64,000 bases of DNA from JAOAPG01 sp963791575 (GTDB lineage Bacteria; Acidobacteriota; Terriglobia; Terriglobales; Acidobacteriaceae), in the NCBI GenBank assembly GCA_963791575.1, contig CAWBSY010000010.1:62001-126000 (forward strand), given 5' to 3'. Positions 26,473 to 34,311 of the stretch are shown piece after piece. Each line of letters opens with the position of its first letter. The first letter of the stretch is position 1. The notes beneath the pieces were generated by a model. The model saw only the letters and a list, made by a program, of their open reading frames with translations, was not told the DNA's origin and ran no database searches. The position numbers and the translations under genes were made by a program.

Positions 26473-26490
26473 CGGACAGGAGTGTCCGCC
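26471..26490. repeat. GGCGGACA hairpin (REP-like), copy 2
   Basis: GGCGGACA ggag TGTCCGCC, a perfect 8-bp stem shared with 23794-23813. Confidence 0.6.
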
Positions 26491-26608
26491 CCACTTCTTT
26501 GTCATTGTCATTTCAATGAGAAGAGTTGTTTCACAGTAGGGGCCCTTCGGCTTCGCTCAGGGTGACAAAGCCGCCCCTCGCTGCTCGATAGGCCGGGGCG
26601 CCCCGACA

Positions 26609-26664
26609 CAAATTTGCCGAGCGTTGCTCGGCCCGGACAGCCGAGGGCGGCTATCCCTTCGTGA
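26609..26664. repeat. 216-bp repeat family, partial copy 3
   Basis: 56 bp starting CAAATTTGCCGAGCGTTGCT and ending after the GGACAGCC hairpin. The rest of the unit is missing. Confidence 0.75.
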
Positions 26665-27111
26665 GTTATTCCTGCGATAAGGCGGACGGGGCTAGGACGC
26701 CCGTCGCTACATCGGATGTTTGGGGATTTTTACCCGCCTATTCCGTCCAAAGCAGTGTTTTGCCCGAAATTGGGAGAACTCGCCGGATTTTACACCGATA
26801 ATCGGCTACATTAGCTCTCATCCCTAAGCTATTGAAAACACAGTATGGTAAAAATTTCACCGTCTACCAATCGCTGGTTATTTACTAATTGATAAATACG
26901 TAAGTGGCTGCGATTACAGCGATATCCAGAGTAATAGGTAAGATATACAGCAAGTTACGTTGGACATACATAACTATCCAGTTACATTGCTACGGTACAT
27001 TCTTGATTGACGCATCCCACCCCGCCCGTTAGCATTTCTTAATTGCCGTGAGCCATGACCAAGGAGGCATGCACGCACAGGCGGCTAAACCTAGAAATGC
27101 GAGGTGACTGA

Positions 27112-27597
27112 ATGCAAGCACGTATAGCTCACGTAGCGGCGATAGTCGTTCTGGTCGTCGCCTTGGGAGCGGCTCAGGGGCCGACCAAATCCATAGCTGT
27201 AAACACCCAACCTTCCGGGGCCAAGCGAGTACAGGCTACCCAGATTGCGAAATCACATCCGAAGCCTTACCAAATAGGAACCGCGTCCTGGTATGGAGAC
27301 TATTTTGAAGGCAAAGAGACTGCCAGCGGCGAACCTTTTAATATGTACGATATGACCGCAGCTCACCCCACGCTCCCGCTTGGGACCATGGTGAAGGTGA
27401 CAAACCTGCGCAACCATAGAGCCGTGGTAGTCAAGATCAATGACCGAGGACCGGTAGTTCCGGGCCGGATTATCGATCTCTCCTATAGCGCCGCTCAAGC
27501 CCTGGAATTCAAGAACAAGGGCCTGCAGACGGTACGGCTGGACGTGATCCATCCCGATACCGTGGCCATGCTCGAACCCGTGGCCTTCCAGCGATAA
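27112..27597 (+). CDS. rlpA: RlpA-like protein (double-psi beta-barrel)
   Basis: 161 residues with an N-terminal signal peptide (IVVLVVALGAAQG, no lipobox cysteine) and a DPBB domain about 45-145. The RlpA hallmarks are present: GTASWYGDYFEGKETASGE, LPLGTMVKVTNLRN, VVKINDRGPVVPGRIIDLS and a final SYSAAQALEF helix. RlpA proteins act on or bind glycan strands at the septum; the SPOR domain of the longer forms is absent here. A GAGGTGACTGA ribosome site precedes the ATG. It is 19 bp upstream of pyrF and probably co-transcribed with it. Confidence 0.88.
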   Translation: MQARIAHVAAIVVLVVALGAAQGPTKSIAVNTQPSGAKRVQATQIAKSHPKPYQIGTASWYGDYFEGKETASGEPFNMYDMTAAHPTLPLGTMVKVTNLRNHRAVVVKINDRGPVVPGRIIDLSYSAAQALEFKNKGLQTVRLDVIHPDTVAMLEPVAFQR

Positions 27598-27616
27598 AAA
27601 CCCTATACTTTGAGGG

Positions 27617-28327
27617 ATGTACGACGCTCGTGAGCGTTTAATCGTCGCCTTGGATGTTTCGTCGTCAGCCGCCGCCCAGAAGATCGTGGCGGCGGTGGGC
27701 GACTCCGCCTTGACGTACAAGGTGGGCATGCAGCTTTATACGGCGGAGGGGCCACAGATCGTTCGGGATTTGATCTCGGCCGGACGAAAAGTCTTCCTCG
27801 ATCTCAAGTACCACGACATTCCTAATACCGTTGGATCAGCCGTCCGCGAAGCTGCCGGATTAGGCGTGCACATGCTGACCGTCCATGCCTCGGGCGGGAC
27901 GAAGATGTTGCGCGCAGCGACTGAAGCCGCGCGAGAGGTGAATCCAGCATTGAAGATCTTAGCGGTGACTGTCCTGACCAGCATGGACGAGGCTGACCTA
28001 AACGGCGTGGGAGTGCATGCTCCAGTATTAGACCAGGTGCTTAGGCTGGGAAGCCTGGCGCTGGCAGCGGGATGCCAGGGGCTAGTTGCGTCGGCTCAAG
28101 AGGCGTCCGAGCTGAGAAAATTGGGAACAGACTTCTTGATCGTTACCCCGGGAGTGCGTCCAGCCGGAACCGCCCACGGCGATCAGGCCCGAGTGGTAAC
28201 TCCCGCCGAAGCAATGAAGGCAGGAGCCAGCCACATAGTAGTGGGAAGGCCAATCACTGGAGCGAAAGATCCGGCGAGTGAAGCGAGAGGAATTTTGGAG
28301 CAGATGAGCTTGGCGGCGATTGCATGA
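27617..28327 (+). CDS. pyrF: Orotidine 5'-phosphate decarboxylase
   Basis: 236 residues, TIM barrel of the short (group I) OMP decarboxylase type. LIVALDVSS opens the first strand; VFLDLKYHDIPNTV (about 59-72) supplies the catalytic Lys/Asp pair of the DxKxxD motif; LIVTPGVRP and HIVVGRPITGAKDP form the phosphate-binding C-terminal strands. It converts OMP to UMP, the last step of de novo pyrimidine synthesis. Complete and uninterrupted. The gap of 19 bp to rlpA suggests a two-gene unit. Confidence 0.96.
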   Translation: MYDARERLIVALDVSSSAAAQKIVAAVGDSALTYKVGMQLYTAEGPQIVRDLISAGRKVFLDLKYHDIPNTVGSAVREAAGLGVHMLTVHASGGTKMLRAATEAAREVNPALKILAVTVLTSMDEADLNGVGVHAPVLDQVLRLGSLALAAGCQGLVASAQEASELRKLGTDFLIVTPGVRPAGTAHGDQARVVTPAEAMKAGASHIVVGRPITGAKDPASEARGILEQMSLAAIA

Positions 28328-28347
28328 ACCTGAGTCGGTGAAAACAA

Positions 28348-28572
28348 TTATGTAGCTGGCCGATTGGCTTTCTTGTTTGCCTTCCGTTGCGCCTTCGCGT
28401 ATTTCTTCTCTGCCTTCCGTTGTCTCCGCGCCGACTTGTTGAATGCCTTCTGCTGTTGCTTGGCCGCTTTTGCGGACTGGCGCGCATTTTCTGCGACGCT
28501 GATACGTTGCGCCTCAACGGGTATCGACCAGGCAAAACTCAACGCGAGTAGCAAAACAGCAATTTGTCTCAA
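28348..28572 (-). CDS. Small secreted lysine/alanine-rich protein
   Basis: 74 residues: a signal peptide (MRQIAVLLLALSFAWSIPVE, then AQ) followed by a single highly basic helix of alternating Lys, Ala and Gln (KAAKQQQKAFNKSARRQRKA). The composition suggests a nucleic-acid- or envelope-binding peptide, but no family is recognised. It converges with pyrF, 20 bp apart. Confidence 0.6.
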   Translation of the reverse strand: MRQIAVLLLALSFAWSIPVEAQRISVAENARQSAKAAKQQQKAFNKSARRQRKAEKKYAKAQRKANKKANRPAT

Positions 28573-28748
28573 CTGGGATTCCTCTTCGTCTTCAGAATAG
28601 CGGAAACAATCTTGCCGTAATTATTGCCTTTCATTTGCTCCATTGCCACCTCTTTCTTATTTCTTATTATTATTTGGGCCCACTTGCCCGGGACATGCGT
28701 TTGCGAAAATAGTTTGATGAAAAATAGCGATTCATGAGGTAAAAACTT

Positions 28749-28780
28749 GCCTCAGTGCATTTGGGCCTCAGTGCATTTGG
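28749..28780 (+). repeat. 16-bp perfect tandem duplication
   Basis: GCCTCAGTGCATTTGG occurs twice head to tail just before the ribosome site of the next gene, changing the length of its leader. Confidence 0.7.
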
Positions 28781-29321
28781 AAGGAGAACGTCTCTTGAGC
28801 ATTGCGGATGGTTTTTGCGTCGCTTTATATGCGTAGTGTTTCTATCAGCGACTGCAATGGTAGCCCAACAGATTTCCGGCTCTGCTGTCGCTCCCGTACC
28901 TCCAGCGATCTTCAGTGCCAAAAAAATCTTTATCTCGAACGCCGGCGCGGACAGCGGACTCTTTCCCCAGCCTTTTACCGGCAGCCCCGATCGTGCCTAT
29001 AACCGGTTTTTACGGTCTGGTCTGCAGTTGGGGAACCTACGCCTTGTCGATGATCCGGCAGAGGCAGATCTCATCTTAGAGCTTCAGCTCTTTGCTCTAA
29101 TGGTCCTAGCAACCCAAACAAACAGCATGGTGCCTCTGATCCGCTGCCCATGTTTCGCCTGACCATTCTCGATCGAAGAACACATTACGTACTATGGACG
29201 CTTACAGATCGATTGCGCCGGCATACCTGACCAGAAAAGTCATGACCACAACTTCGACGACGCTCTGGGGGTGCTTGCGATGGATTTGAAAACATTAACA
29301 AGGCGGGCCAACGCTCCATAA
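28755..29321 (+). CDS. Secreted hypothetical protein, at least three frameshifts
   Basis: A signal peptide (RRFICVVFLSATAMVAQ) and a first domain (IFSAKKIFISNAGAD, then AEADLILELQLFA) lie in one frame. After about 29098 the sequence continues as NGPSNPNKQHGASDPLPMFR and LTILDRRTHYVLWTLT in another. Two more shifts (near 29205 and 29240) are needed to reach FDDALGVLAMDLKTLT and the stop at 29321. The assembled protein (about 175-185 residues) resembles a recurrent acidobacterial family with a ...DRRTHYVLWTL... core whose function I do not know. The exact start is uncertain. Confidence 0.55.
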
Positions 29322-29413
29322 TAGTCAAGGCTGTGTTAAAAGAAGTATCAGACTGCAAAAGAAGGCGGCTTCGCAGAAGTCGGCGATTTGAACCTTGCCG
29401 TGACTGTGCGGAC

Positions 29414-29483
29414 GGAAGACTTTGTCCAGCAGTAGAACTGCCCCGCTCAAGCCAAAACCGGGTTTGGATGGGCAACTCGTCCA
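29414..29483 (-). repeat. REP element next to the TIR gene
   Basis: GAAGACTTTGTCCAGC ... GCTCAAGCCAAAACCGGGTTTG ... closely matches (~88% by eye) the 3' end of the RAYT gene at 32893-32960. It lies 38 bp before the TIR start. Confidence 0.65.
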
Positions 29484-29520
29484 GGTTTCCTACCTGCGAT
29501 GTCGAGAGGAAGATACAACC

Positions 29521-30552
29521 ATGAAGGTTTTCTTCGGATGGTCGGGCGAGACAAGCCACAACGTTGCACTTGTCTTGAGCGATTGGTTACCCAAGGTGAT
29601 TCAGGCTCGACCATTCGTCTCATCGGAAGATATTGCCAAGGGTGCCCGGTGGTCTATCGCAATTGCCAAAGAACTGCAGGATTCTACTTCGGAATTATCT
29701 GTATCACGAAGGAGAACTCAGAGTCGCCATGGATTAATTTTGAAGCCGGTGCATTATCCAAAGAGATTGAAACAGCTCTAGTCACTCCGTTTCTTTTTCA
29801 ATCTCCGGCCTGCTGAGATTGAAGGTCCTCTAAAACAGTTTCAGCTCGTCATTAATGAAAAGTTAGACCTTCTGAAGCTGGTGAGGACTATTAATATCGG
29901 GTTGGGTGAAAATCGCCTCGAGGATGCCACCCTGCAGGACACATTCGAGATGTGGTGGCCCACGCTTAATGACAGATTGAAGGGAATTCAGCTTGAAGCC
30001 GGGAAGATGCCAATTCGCCAATCAAGAAGCACGACAGAAATGGTTGAGGAACTGTTGGAACTGACCCGCACGCAACAGAGGGAAATGGCGACTTTTTTGC
30101 GTATGAGTAGTGCTTCACAACGACCCAGCTTTTTCGGGCATGTGGGTGGAGCTGAACAATTGAGCACAATTAGCGCTGGCCAGAGGCTTCGAGCATTGCG
30201 GGAGGCGCTCGGGTTAACCATGCGAGAAGTGGAGCAGGCCAGTAGCGTAATCGCCCAGAGATGTCCAAGGACGAATTCGATCCCACCCAGTCGCATGTCG
30301 GATATCGAATCCAAAGGGGTAATCCCGAGTGTTTTCCGCCTCTATTCATTGGCTTCTATTTACCGACGGGATTTTGCGGAATGCTTTCTTTCTTTGGCCT
30401 CGATTTTTGAGTATTCCACCGTCGGTCCCTGGACCCTTGGCGCCCCCCGACAAGTAGATATGCGGAGTGGGCCACCCATCCCCGAGAGTACTAGGGCAGC
30501 GGTGACGGAAAGGTCGCGTTCAGAGCGGCGATATCAGTTCGTAGTTGCGTAG
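29521..30552 (+). CDS. TIR-domain protein with C-terminal XRE helix-turn-helix, frameshifted
   Basis: From ATG 29521 a TIR fold begins: VFFGWSGETSHNVALVLSDW, then SSEDIAKGARWSIAIAKEL. A frameshift near 29690 leads to FGIICITKENSESPWINFEA, which carries the WxxxE motif with the likely NADase glutamate (about residue 75) and GALSKEIETALVTPF. A second indel in a T-run near 29793 leads to EIEGPLKQFQ and a coiled region. From about residue 220 an XRE-type HTH follows (GQRLRALREALGLTMREVEQ, SRMSDIESKGVIPSVFRLYS). TIR NADases often act in antiphage defence. Fusion to this XRE family, which is usually encoded separately in Acidobacteriota, is unusual. Its 3' end overlaps the convergent HEPN-like gene by 62 bp. 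Confidence 0.7.
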
Positions 30553-30920
30553 CGTCAGCTAATTGACGCTGAACTTCTTGGTTGATGTTTCGATAGTCAG
30601 CAGGTTTGTAATCCGCCGTAGTGCATCTTATTTTCATGCGGTCGCCAACTGCCGCTATCTGTTTGCAATCCACATCATTCGTTTCTCTGAACTGTCGCCA
30701 GCACCACTCATGGGAACTCAGTTCCTTGTGTCTGCTCATACGCGCGGCATCCTTGCGCGTATCCCAGGTACCTACAGTCAACTCGGCCCTTCCTCGTGCG
30801 GAATAAATCAGACAGGATTAATGTCCAGGCGCGGCTTATAGCGGTTCGCTTAGACGCTTCGTCAGGGCTGGCAGCAAGCGTATTCGCCAGCCTCAGAAAT
30901 TCGTTAAAATCAAATGGCAT
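30491..30920 (-). CDS. HEPN-like small protein, frameshifted
   Basis: The N-terminal frame from ATG 30920 reads MPFDFNEFLRLANTLAASPD then EASKRTAISRA, the typical first helices of HEPN-family proteins. After a frame break near 30830-30840 the other frame gives ELSSHEWCWRQFRETNDVDC, GDRMKIRCTTADYKPADYRN and a helical tail with VQRQLADATQLRTDI. The RMKIRC...ADYK block resembles the conserved second half of such HEPN proteins. Rejoined length about 142. HEPN proteins are often toxins or RNases, but the catalytic Rx4-6H motif is not clearly visible. The start overlaps the stop of the upstream gene by 11 bp. Confidence 0.55.
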
Positions 30921-31410
30921 TCAATTGAAAATCAAAAATCAGTCTGCCGTCAGCGTTATTGATTTGACCTAACCACCATTCCCTGTCAAATGCTCTCAAA
31001 GCATTCAGATTTTCTTGTAGCGTTCCATTAGCAGTTACGAGACAGATGAGGTTCTCAAACCCTTCGTCATCGCAAACGAGGCTCAGAGTCTTTACTGTGG
31101 TTGCTCCGAATCTTTCCTTCAATGGCTCTTTCGCCTGAACGAGCAAGTTGTGTAGACGATGTTCTTCGATAAATCTGGAAACTACTTGCCGGTTGTCGAA
31201 GACATAGGTGTCGTCCAAGCCTCGGGTGGCGTCACGACGTACAATACATCTCTCAGGATTGTCCCAGCTGACTTGGACTTCTCCCGAGCGGCGCAGCGGC
31301 TTCTTTACGGGTACTTGAACGAGCCAAGACTCCGGCTGAACTGGCGGATGATATTCCGGTGGAGTCTGTTCGCGGTAGTTCGCGGCTGTCAATGTCGGTG
31401 CGGTGCTCAC
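30910..31410 (-). CDS. Hypothetical protein, partner of the HEPN-like gene
   Basis: 166 residues, intact. The N-terminal third is proline-rich (TPPEYHPPVQPESWLVQVPV). The rest is alpha/beta (KTLSLVCDDEGFENLICLVT) and ends with FDREWWLGQI ... GRLIFDFQLNAI. There is no signal peptide. It overlaps the HEPN-like gene by 11 bp and lies 16 bp after the stop of the next upstream gene, so the three form one operon. By analogy with HEPN two-gene modules it could be the antitoxin or a target sensor, but I have no family match. Confidence 0.65.
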   Translation of the reverse strand: MSTAPTLTAANYREQTPPEYHPPVQPESWLVQVPVKKPLRRSGEVQVSWDNPERCIVRRDATRGLDDTYVFDNRQVVSRFIEEHRLHNLLVQAKEPLKERFGATTVKTLSLVCDDEGFENLICLVTANGTLQENLNALRAFDREWWLGQINNADGRLIFDFQLNAI

Positions 31411-31426
31411 AACGTTCCTTCTAATC

Positions 31427-32082
31427 CTAAAACATCAAATAGTTTTCGTTCATCAGCAAGCAGAATCTCGCCCAAGCTTGCAGCGTTACTTCCGGCCCGT
31501 GATCCCTGTTTATTCTAACGAAAAGTCCATTTGCGAAAGCAGCAGAGGCGTCAATAACGATGGACGATTTCTCCATCTGCAAAATCACACCAGGGAACTT
31601 TATATCCCCACTCATCAACCTGTACGCATCGGGGCTCAGCAGCGGAGCCATGACCTCTTTGCGTGACTTCGTCTTGAGTTGAATATGTAAGCATGCCCAC
31701 GTGCTGTAATTCGATTTCCGCCTTCGTCTTTTCTATCACGGCGTCCATGCCTGCCCGGTCAGTCTGAATGAAATGATGCGCTTCCGTCCAATCGAGATTC
31801 TCGGCTACCCAAACCATTCGCCCAAGCTGGAGTGTAAGGGTGATACCTGGGGCATTCCTTTTGAACACCACAGCGTAGTCGTTCAGCTTCTCGGTGTGGG
31901 TCTTTACCTCAACGCCTTCCAACTTGAATCCAAACGGGTCCCAGCGCCTCCAATACACCGGAGATGATTAGGGCCGTACCGAGCCATGCTTCCAAGATGG
32001 GCTTCTTAAAGACAGCGGTGTATTCCACCACACCGTAGGGCACTTCGACGGGAACCTTCACGGGAATGATGGGGTCAAGCAT
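31427..32082 (-). CDS. Hypothetical protein, first gene of the HEPN operon, two frameshifts
   Basis: From ATG 32082 the product begins MLDPIIPVKVPVEVPYGVVE and has one membrane-like helix (LEAWLGTALIISGVLEALGP). A frame change near 31950 leads to FGFKLEGVEVKTHTEKLND, VVFKRNAPGITLTLQLGRMV and TEAHHFIQTDRAGMDAVIEK. A second change near 31640 leads to DIKFPGVILQMEKSSIVIDA and ARFCLLMNENYLMF. Rejoined it has about 218 residues. No family is recognised. Its position sixteen bases upstream of the next gene makes it the lead gene of a three-gene unit. Confidence 0.5.
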
Positions 32083-32187
32083 TGGACTAGAGAGTCTACT
32101 TCAGTTTAACCCAAAGTGTCAGTAGAACTTTGTAGTGTATGGATAACGAAAGGTCTTAGACCTGACCTGGCCAGTGTGCCCATTCAA

Positions 32188-32255
32188 GGACGGGTGGCCC
32201 ACTCGAGCCCGGTTTTGGCTGGAGTGGGGATGTTCAACGCCACAGACTTGCCTCG
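32188..32255 (+). repeat. RAYT-associated REP, copy b
   Basis: GGACGGGTGGCCCACTCGAG, then CCCGGTTTTGGCTGGAGTGG, then CACAGACTTG. A near copy of 32301-32365, with the CCACTC/GAGTGG stem. Confidence 0.75.
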
Positions 32256-32300
32256 GCGAAGCGTGATGGTTCAGCCTGAACTGGAGAGGAGGAGCTCTCC

Positions 32301-32365
32301 GACGGGTGGCCCACTCAAGCCCGGTTTTGGCTTGAGTGGGGCTGTTCGCACGTCACAGACTTGGG
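32301..32365 (+). repeat. RAYT-associated REP, copy c
   Basis: GACGGGTGGCCCACTCAAGC runs into a perfect 12-bp stem (CCCACTCAAGCC with GGCTTGAGTGGG, loop CGGTTTT), followed by CACAGACTTG. It lies 25 bp upstream of the transposase start, the usual RAYT arrangement. Confidence 0.8.
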
Positions 32366-32390
32366 CCAACGAACGAACTAGATTGTCCTC

Positions 32391-32965
32391 ATGCCATGGG
32401 GACTAACACGTTTTCACCACAGCGGGCAGAGTCATTTCGTCACTTTCTGCTGCTACCATCGCTCGATCGCTTGTTTACCACGGACGCAAGCCGACGAATC
32501 TTCGAGTCAGCTTTGGAGCGGGTGCGGCGCAGCTTCAGACTTCAGGTTTACGGTTACGTGGTCATGCCGGAGCATGTTCACCTCCTGCTCAGCGAACCCG
32601 AAAAAGATACGCTGGCCGATGCGTTGAAGTCGTTGAAGCAGGGAGTATCGCGGCGTTTGATTGGCGATGCGGAGCATTTCTGGCAAAAGCGGTACTACGA
32701 TTTCAACATTCGAAATTACCCGCAGTTTGTGGAGAAGCTGCGCTACATTCATCGCAATCCGGTGAAGGCTGGATTGTGCGAACGTCCGGAGGACTGGGAG
32801 TGGAGCAGTTTTCGCCACTACGCAACCGGCTGTGAGGGACGGGTTGAGATCGAGTCGGAATGGACGGCACGAAAACGCGAACGAGCTGGCAGGAAGACTT
32901 TGTCCAGCCGTCGAACTGCCCCACTCAAGCCAAAATCGGGCTTGAATGGGCCACTTGTCGAATGA
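32391..32965 (+). CDS. REP-associated tyrosine transposase (RAYT, Y1/HUH), one frameshift
   Basis: Starts MPWGLTRFHHSGQSHFVTFC in one frame. Near 32465 it shifts and continues with RLFTTDASRRIFESALERVR. HUH motif in YVVMPEHVHLLLSEPE; catalytic tyrosine region FWQKRYYDFNIRN; conserved LRYIHRNPVKAGLCERPEDW and WSSFRHYATG. About 190 residues, the normal size. The C-terminal ~25 residues are encoded by the adjoining REP. RAYTs are single-copy domesticated relatives of IS200/IS605 TnpA that process REP hairpins. The single indel may be a sequence error. Confidence 0.85.
32893..32960 (-). repeat. RAYT-associated REP, copy d (inverted)
   Basis: GAAGACTTTGTCCAGC ... CCCACTCAAGCCAAAATCGG at the 3' end of the transposase gene. 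Inverted relative to copies b and c, so the gene is bracketed by opposing REPs. Confidence 0.75.
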
Positions 32966-33006
32966 TCAAGGCTGATTAGATAACGGTGAGCCACCAGCCG
33001 GGTGGT

Positions 33007-33125
33007 GGGTGCCCCATCCTTTGCGTACTGTACGAAAGGGTGGGAGGCAGAGACTTGGTTTTCTTATTCTCGGACAACGAACCGGATGTTCCCACTCTTG
33101 CAAAGAACACAAGGATGGGGCACCC
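33007..33125. repeat. Long inverted repeat GGGTGCCCCATCCTT
   Basis: Arm 33007-33021 and its exact 15-base complement 33111-33125 are 89 bp apart. The interior is non-coding. Possibly a small non-autonomous element or a decayed REP doublet. Confidence 0.6.
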
Positions 33126-33179
33126 TCAGTCATAGTAGTCTCCGACAAAAAAATTCCAGCCACCCGTCAGCGATGGATC

Positions 33180-33608
33180 CTAATCTTGGGGTGCGTAATC
33201 GATCCAATCGCCACTAAATTTTTGCTCGACCTTGCAACCCTCAATAAGTTTGTCAGCAATGAACCATACTTCAGGTTTAAGTGGGTCATGATTGACCTGC
33301 ACTCTCCGCCCGATCATGTGCTCGACAAATGAACTGTCTGTGACAAACGGATCCGTGATGTACGGCAGCAGAGCAAAACGGCCAGAATAATATTCACCCC
33401 CCACTTGATAGGAAAATGCGAACACAGGAAGGATCACTTTAGGGCTCCGGCCACCGCCTGCCACTTGCTCCAGCTTTCCGGATTCAATAATCCCTTCAAT
33501 CGAAGGCCATTGCTCCGCTTTTTTGGAAACTCTACGGCGCCAGATCGCGGTTCCGAGGAAAAAGATAATAAGGCCGGTCAGGAGAACGATTCGAAGATAG
33601 TCGATCAT
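33180..33608 (-). CDS. DUF3592-like membrane-anchored protein
   Basis: 142 residues: one N-terminal helix (IVLLTGLIIFFLGTAIW), WPSIEGIIESGKLEQ, a soluble beta domain (VFAFSYQVGGEYYSGRFALL) and VQVNHDPLKPEVWFI near the end. The xxWPxxxGxIxxS start, YxVxGxxYxG strand and VxYxPxxPxxxxL ending match DUF3592. Function unknown. Flanked by repeat elements on both sides. Confidence 0.75.
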   Translation of the reverse strand: MIDYLRIVLLTGLIIFFLGTAIWRRRVSKKAEQWPSIEGIIESGKLEQVAGGGRSPKVILPVFAFSYQVGGEYYSGRFALLPYITDPFVTDSSFVEHMIGRRVQVNHDPLKPEVWFIADKLIEGCKVEQKFSGDWIDYAPQD

Positions 33609-33678
33609 GTAATCAATATTGGATGGGAGCCTTCCTTGGCATCCTATCTTCGTTGTTAGACATCAATCACGATAATTC

Positions 33679-33733
33679 GGACGGGCGGGCCACTCCAGCC
33701 CGGTTTCGGGATTGAATGGGCCACCCGTCCACC
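33679..33733. repeat. RAYT-associated REP, copy e
   Basis: GGACGGGCGGGCCACTCCAG ... ATGGGCCACCCGTCC. Terminal inverted arms with the family core CCCGGTTTCGGG. Confidence 0.7.
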
Positions 33734-33754
33734 CTATCGAAATTGGAGCCATCC

Positions 33755-34204
33755 ATGAACAGCGTACAAATTGAACAGAAGAGCTACGAGATGCCCCCGC
33801 AGGAGGGGTTCAGCGTCGCACATTTTCTCACCGTCGCCGACATCGACCGATCGGCTCGCTTCTACGAAAAGGTCTTCGGCGGTCGCATTCTGAGCACAGG
33901 CGATAGCGAAGGCGCGCCGGCGTACATTCAGATCGCGAATACGTGGCTCCTGGTCAACGTCGGAGGCGGGCCGACCCCCGACAAGCCGACGGTAACGCTG
34001 AGCGTCCCCGACCCCGATAAGATCAACGGCTTCATGAATATCCGCGTTGCGGATATTCAAGCGTGCTACAAATTATGGAAAAGTCGAGGAGCCGAGTTCA
34101 TCACGGAGCCAATACCCAAGTACGGCGAGATTCGCTGCTACATCCGCGATCCTGACGGTTACATTATCGAGGTCGGACAGAGCACCGAGCTCACGTACGG
34201 TTAA
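33755..34204 (+). CDS. VOC (glyoxalase/bleomycin-resistance fold) family protein
   Basis: 149 residues from ATG 33755, chosen because the frame further upstream is REP sequence and GGAG lies seven bases before it. Two beta-alpha-beta-beta-beta modules: VAHFLTVADIDRSARFYEKV begins the first with a metal-ligand histidine, and FMNIRVADIQACYKLWKSRG begins the second, ending RCYIRDPDGYIIEVGQS with the terminal Glu ligand. Such proteins are dioxygenases, isomerases or resistance proteins; substrate unknown. Confidence 0.87.
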   Translation: MNSVQIEQKSYEMPPQEGFSVAHFLTVADIDRSARFYEKVFGGRILSTGDSEGAPAYIQIANTWLLVNVGGGPTPDKPTVTLSVPDPDKINGFMNIRVADIQACYKLWKSRGAEFITEPIPKYGEIRCYIRDPDGYIIEVGQSTELTYG

Positions 34205-34252
34205 GGACGGGTGGCCCACTCAAGCCAGGGTTTGGCTTGAGTGGGGATGTTC
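34205..34252 (+). repeat. RAYT-associated REP, copy f
   Basis: GGACGGGTGGCCCACTCAAG CCAGGGTTTGG CTTGAGTGGGGATGTTC. Same orientation as copies b and c, immediately after the VOC stop, and followed by RAYT 5' sequence. Confidence 0.75.
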
Positions 34253-34257
34253 ACACA

Positions 34258-34303
34258 ACGCGTTTTCACCACAGTGGCAGGACCAGAAGTGGTGACATTT
34301 GCG
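34258..34303 (+). pseudogene. Remnant of a second RAYT, 5' coding part
   Basis: CGCGTTTTCACCACAGTGGCAGGACC... aligns with the intact transposase's second codon block (ACGTTTTCACCACAGCGGGCAG), giving RFHHSG. It is preceded by its own REP (copy f), as in the intact element. Confidence 0.5.
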
Positions 34304-34311
34304 TGGTCGTC

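Larger units (their letters stand above)
25791..27111. other. Repeat-rich intergenic block without genes
   Basis: 1.3 kb between the RT locus and rlpA. It holds two 216-bp repeats, a shorter third copy, a GGCGGACA hairpin and, at 26541-26571, an inverted TGTCATCCTGAG-type repeat. The last ~400 bp before rlpA are AT-richer and show nothing I can identify. Reading frames across the block are chance and repeat with the 216-bp units. Confidence 0.6.

Noticed and set aside
25312..26664. CRISPR array
   Set aside because: Repeats are 128 or 216 bp, few in number and with unequal spacers; no cas genes are present.
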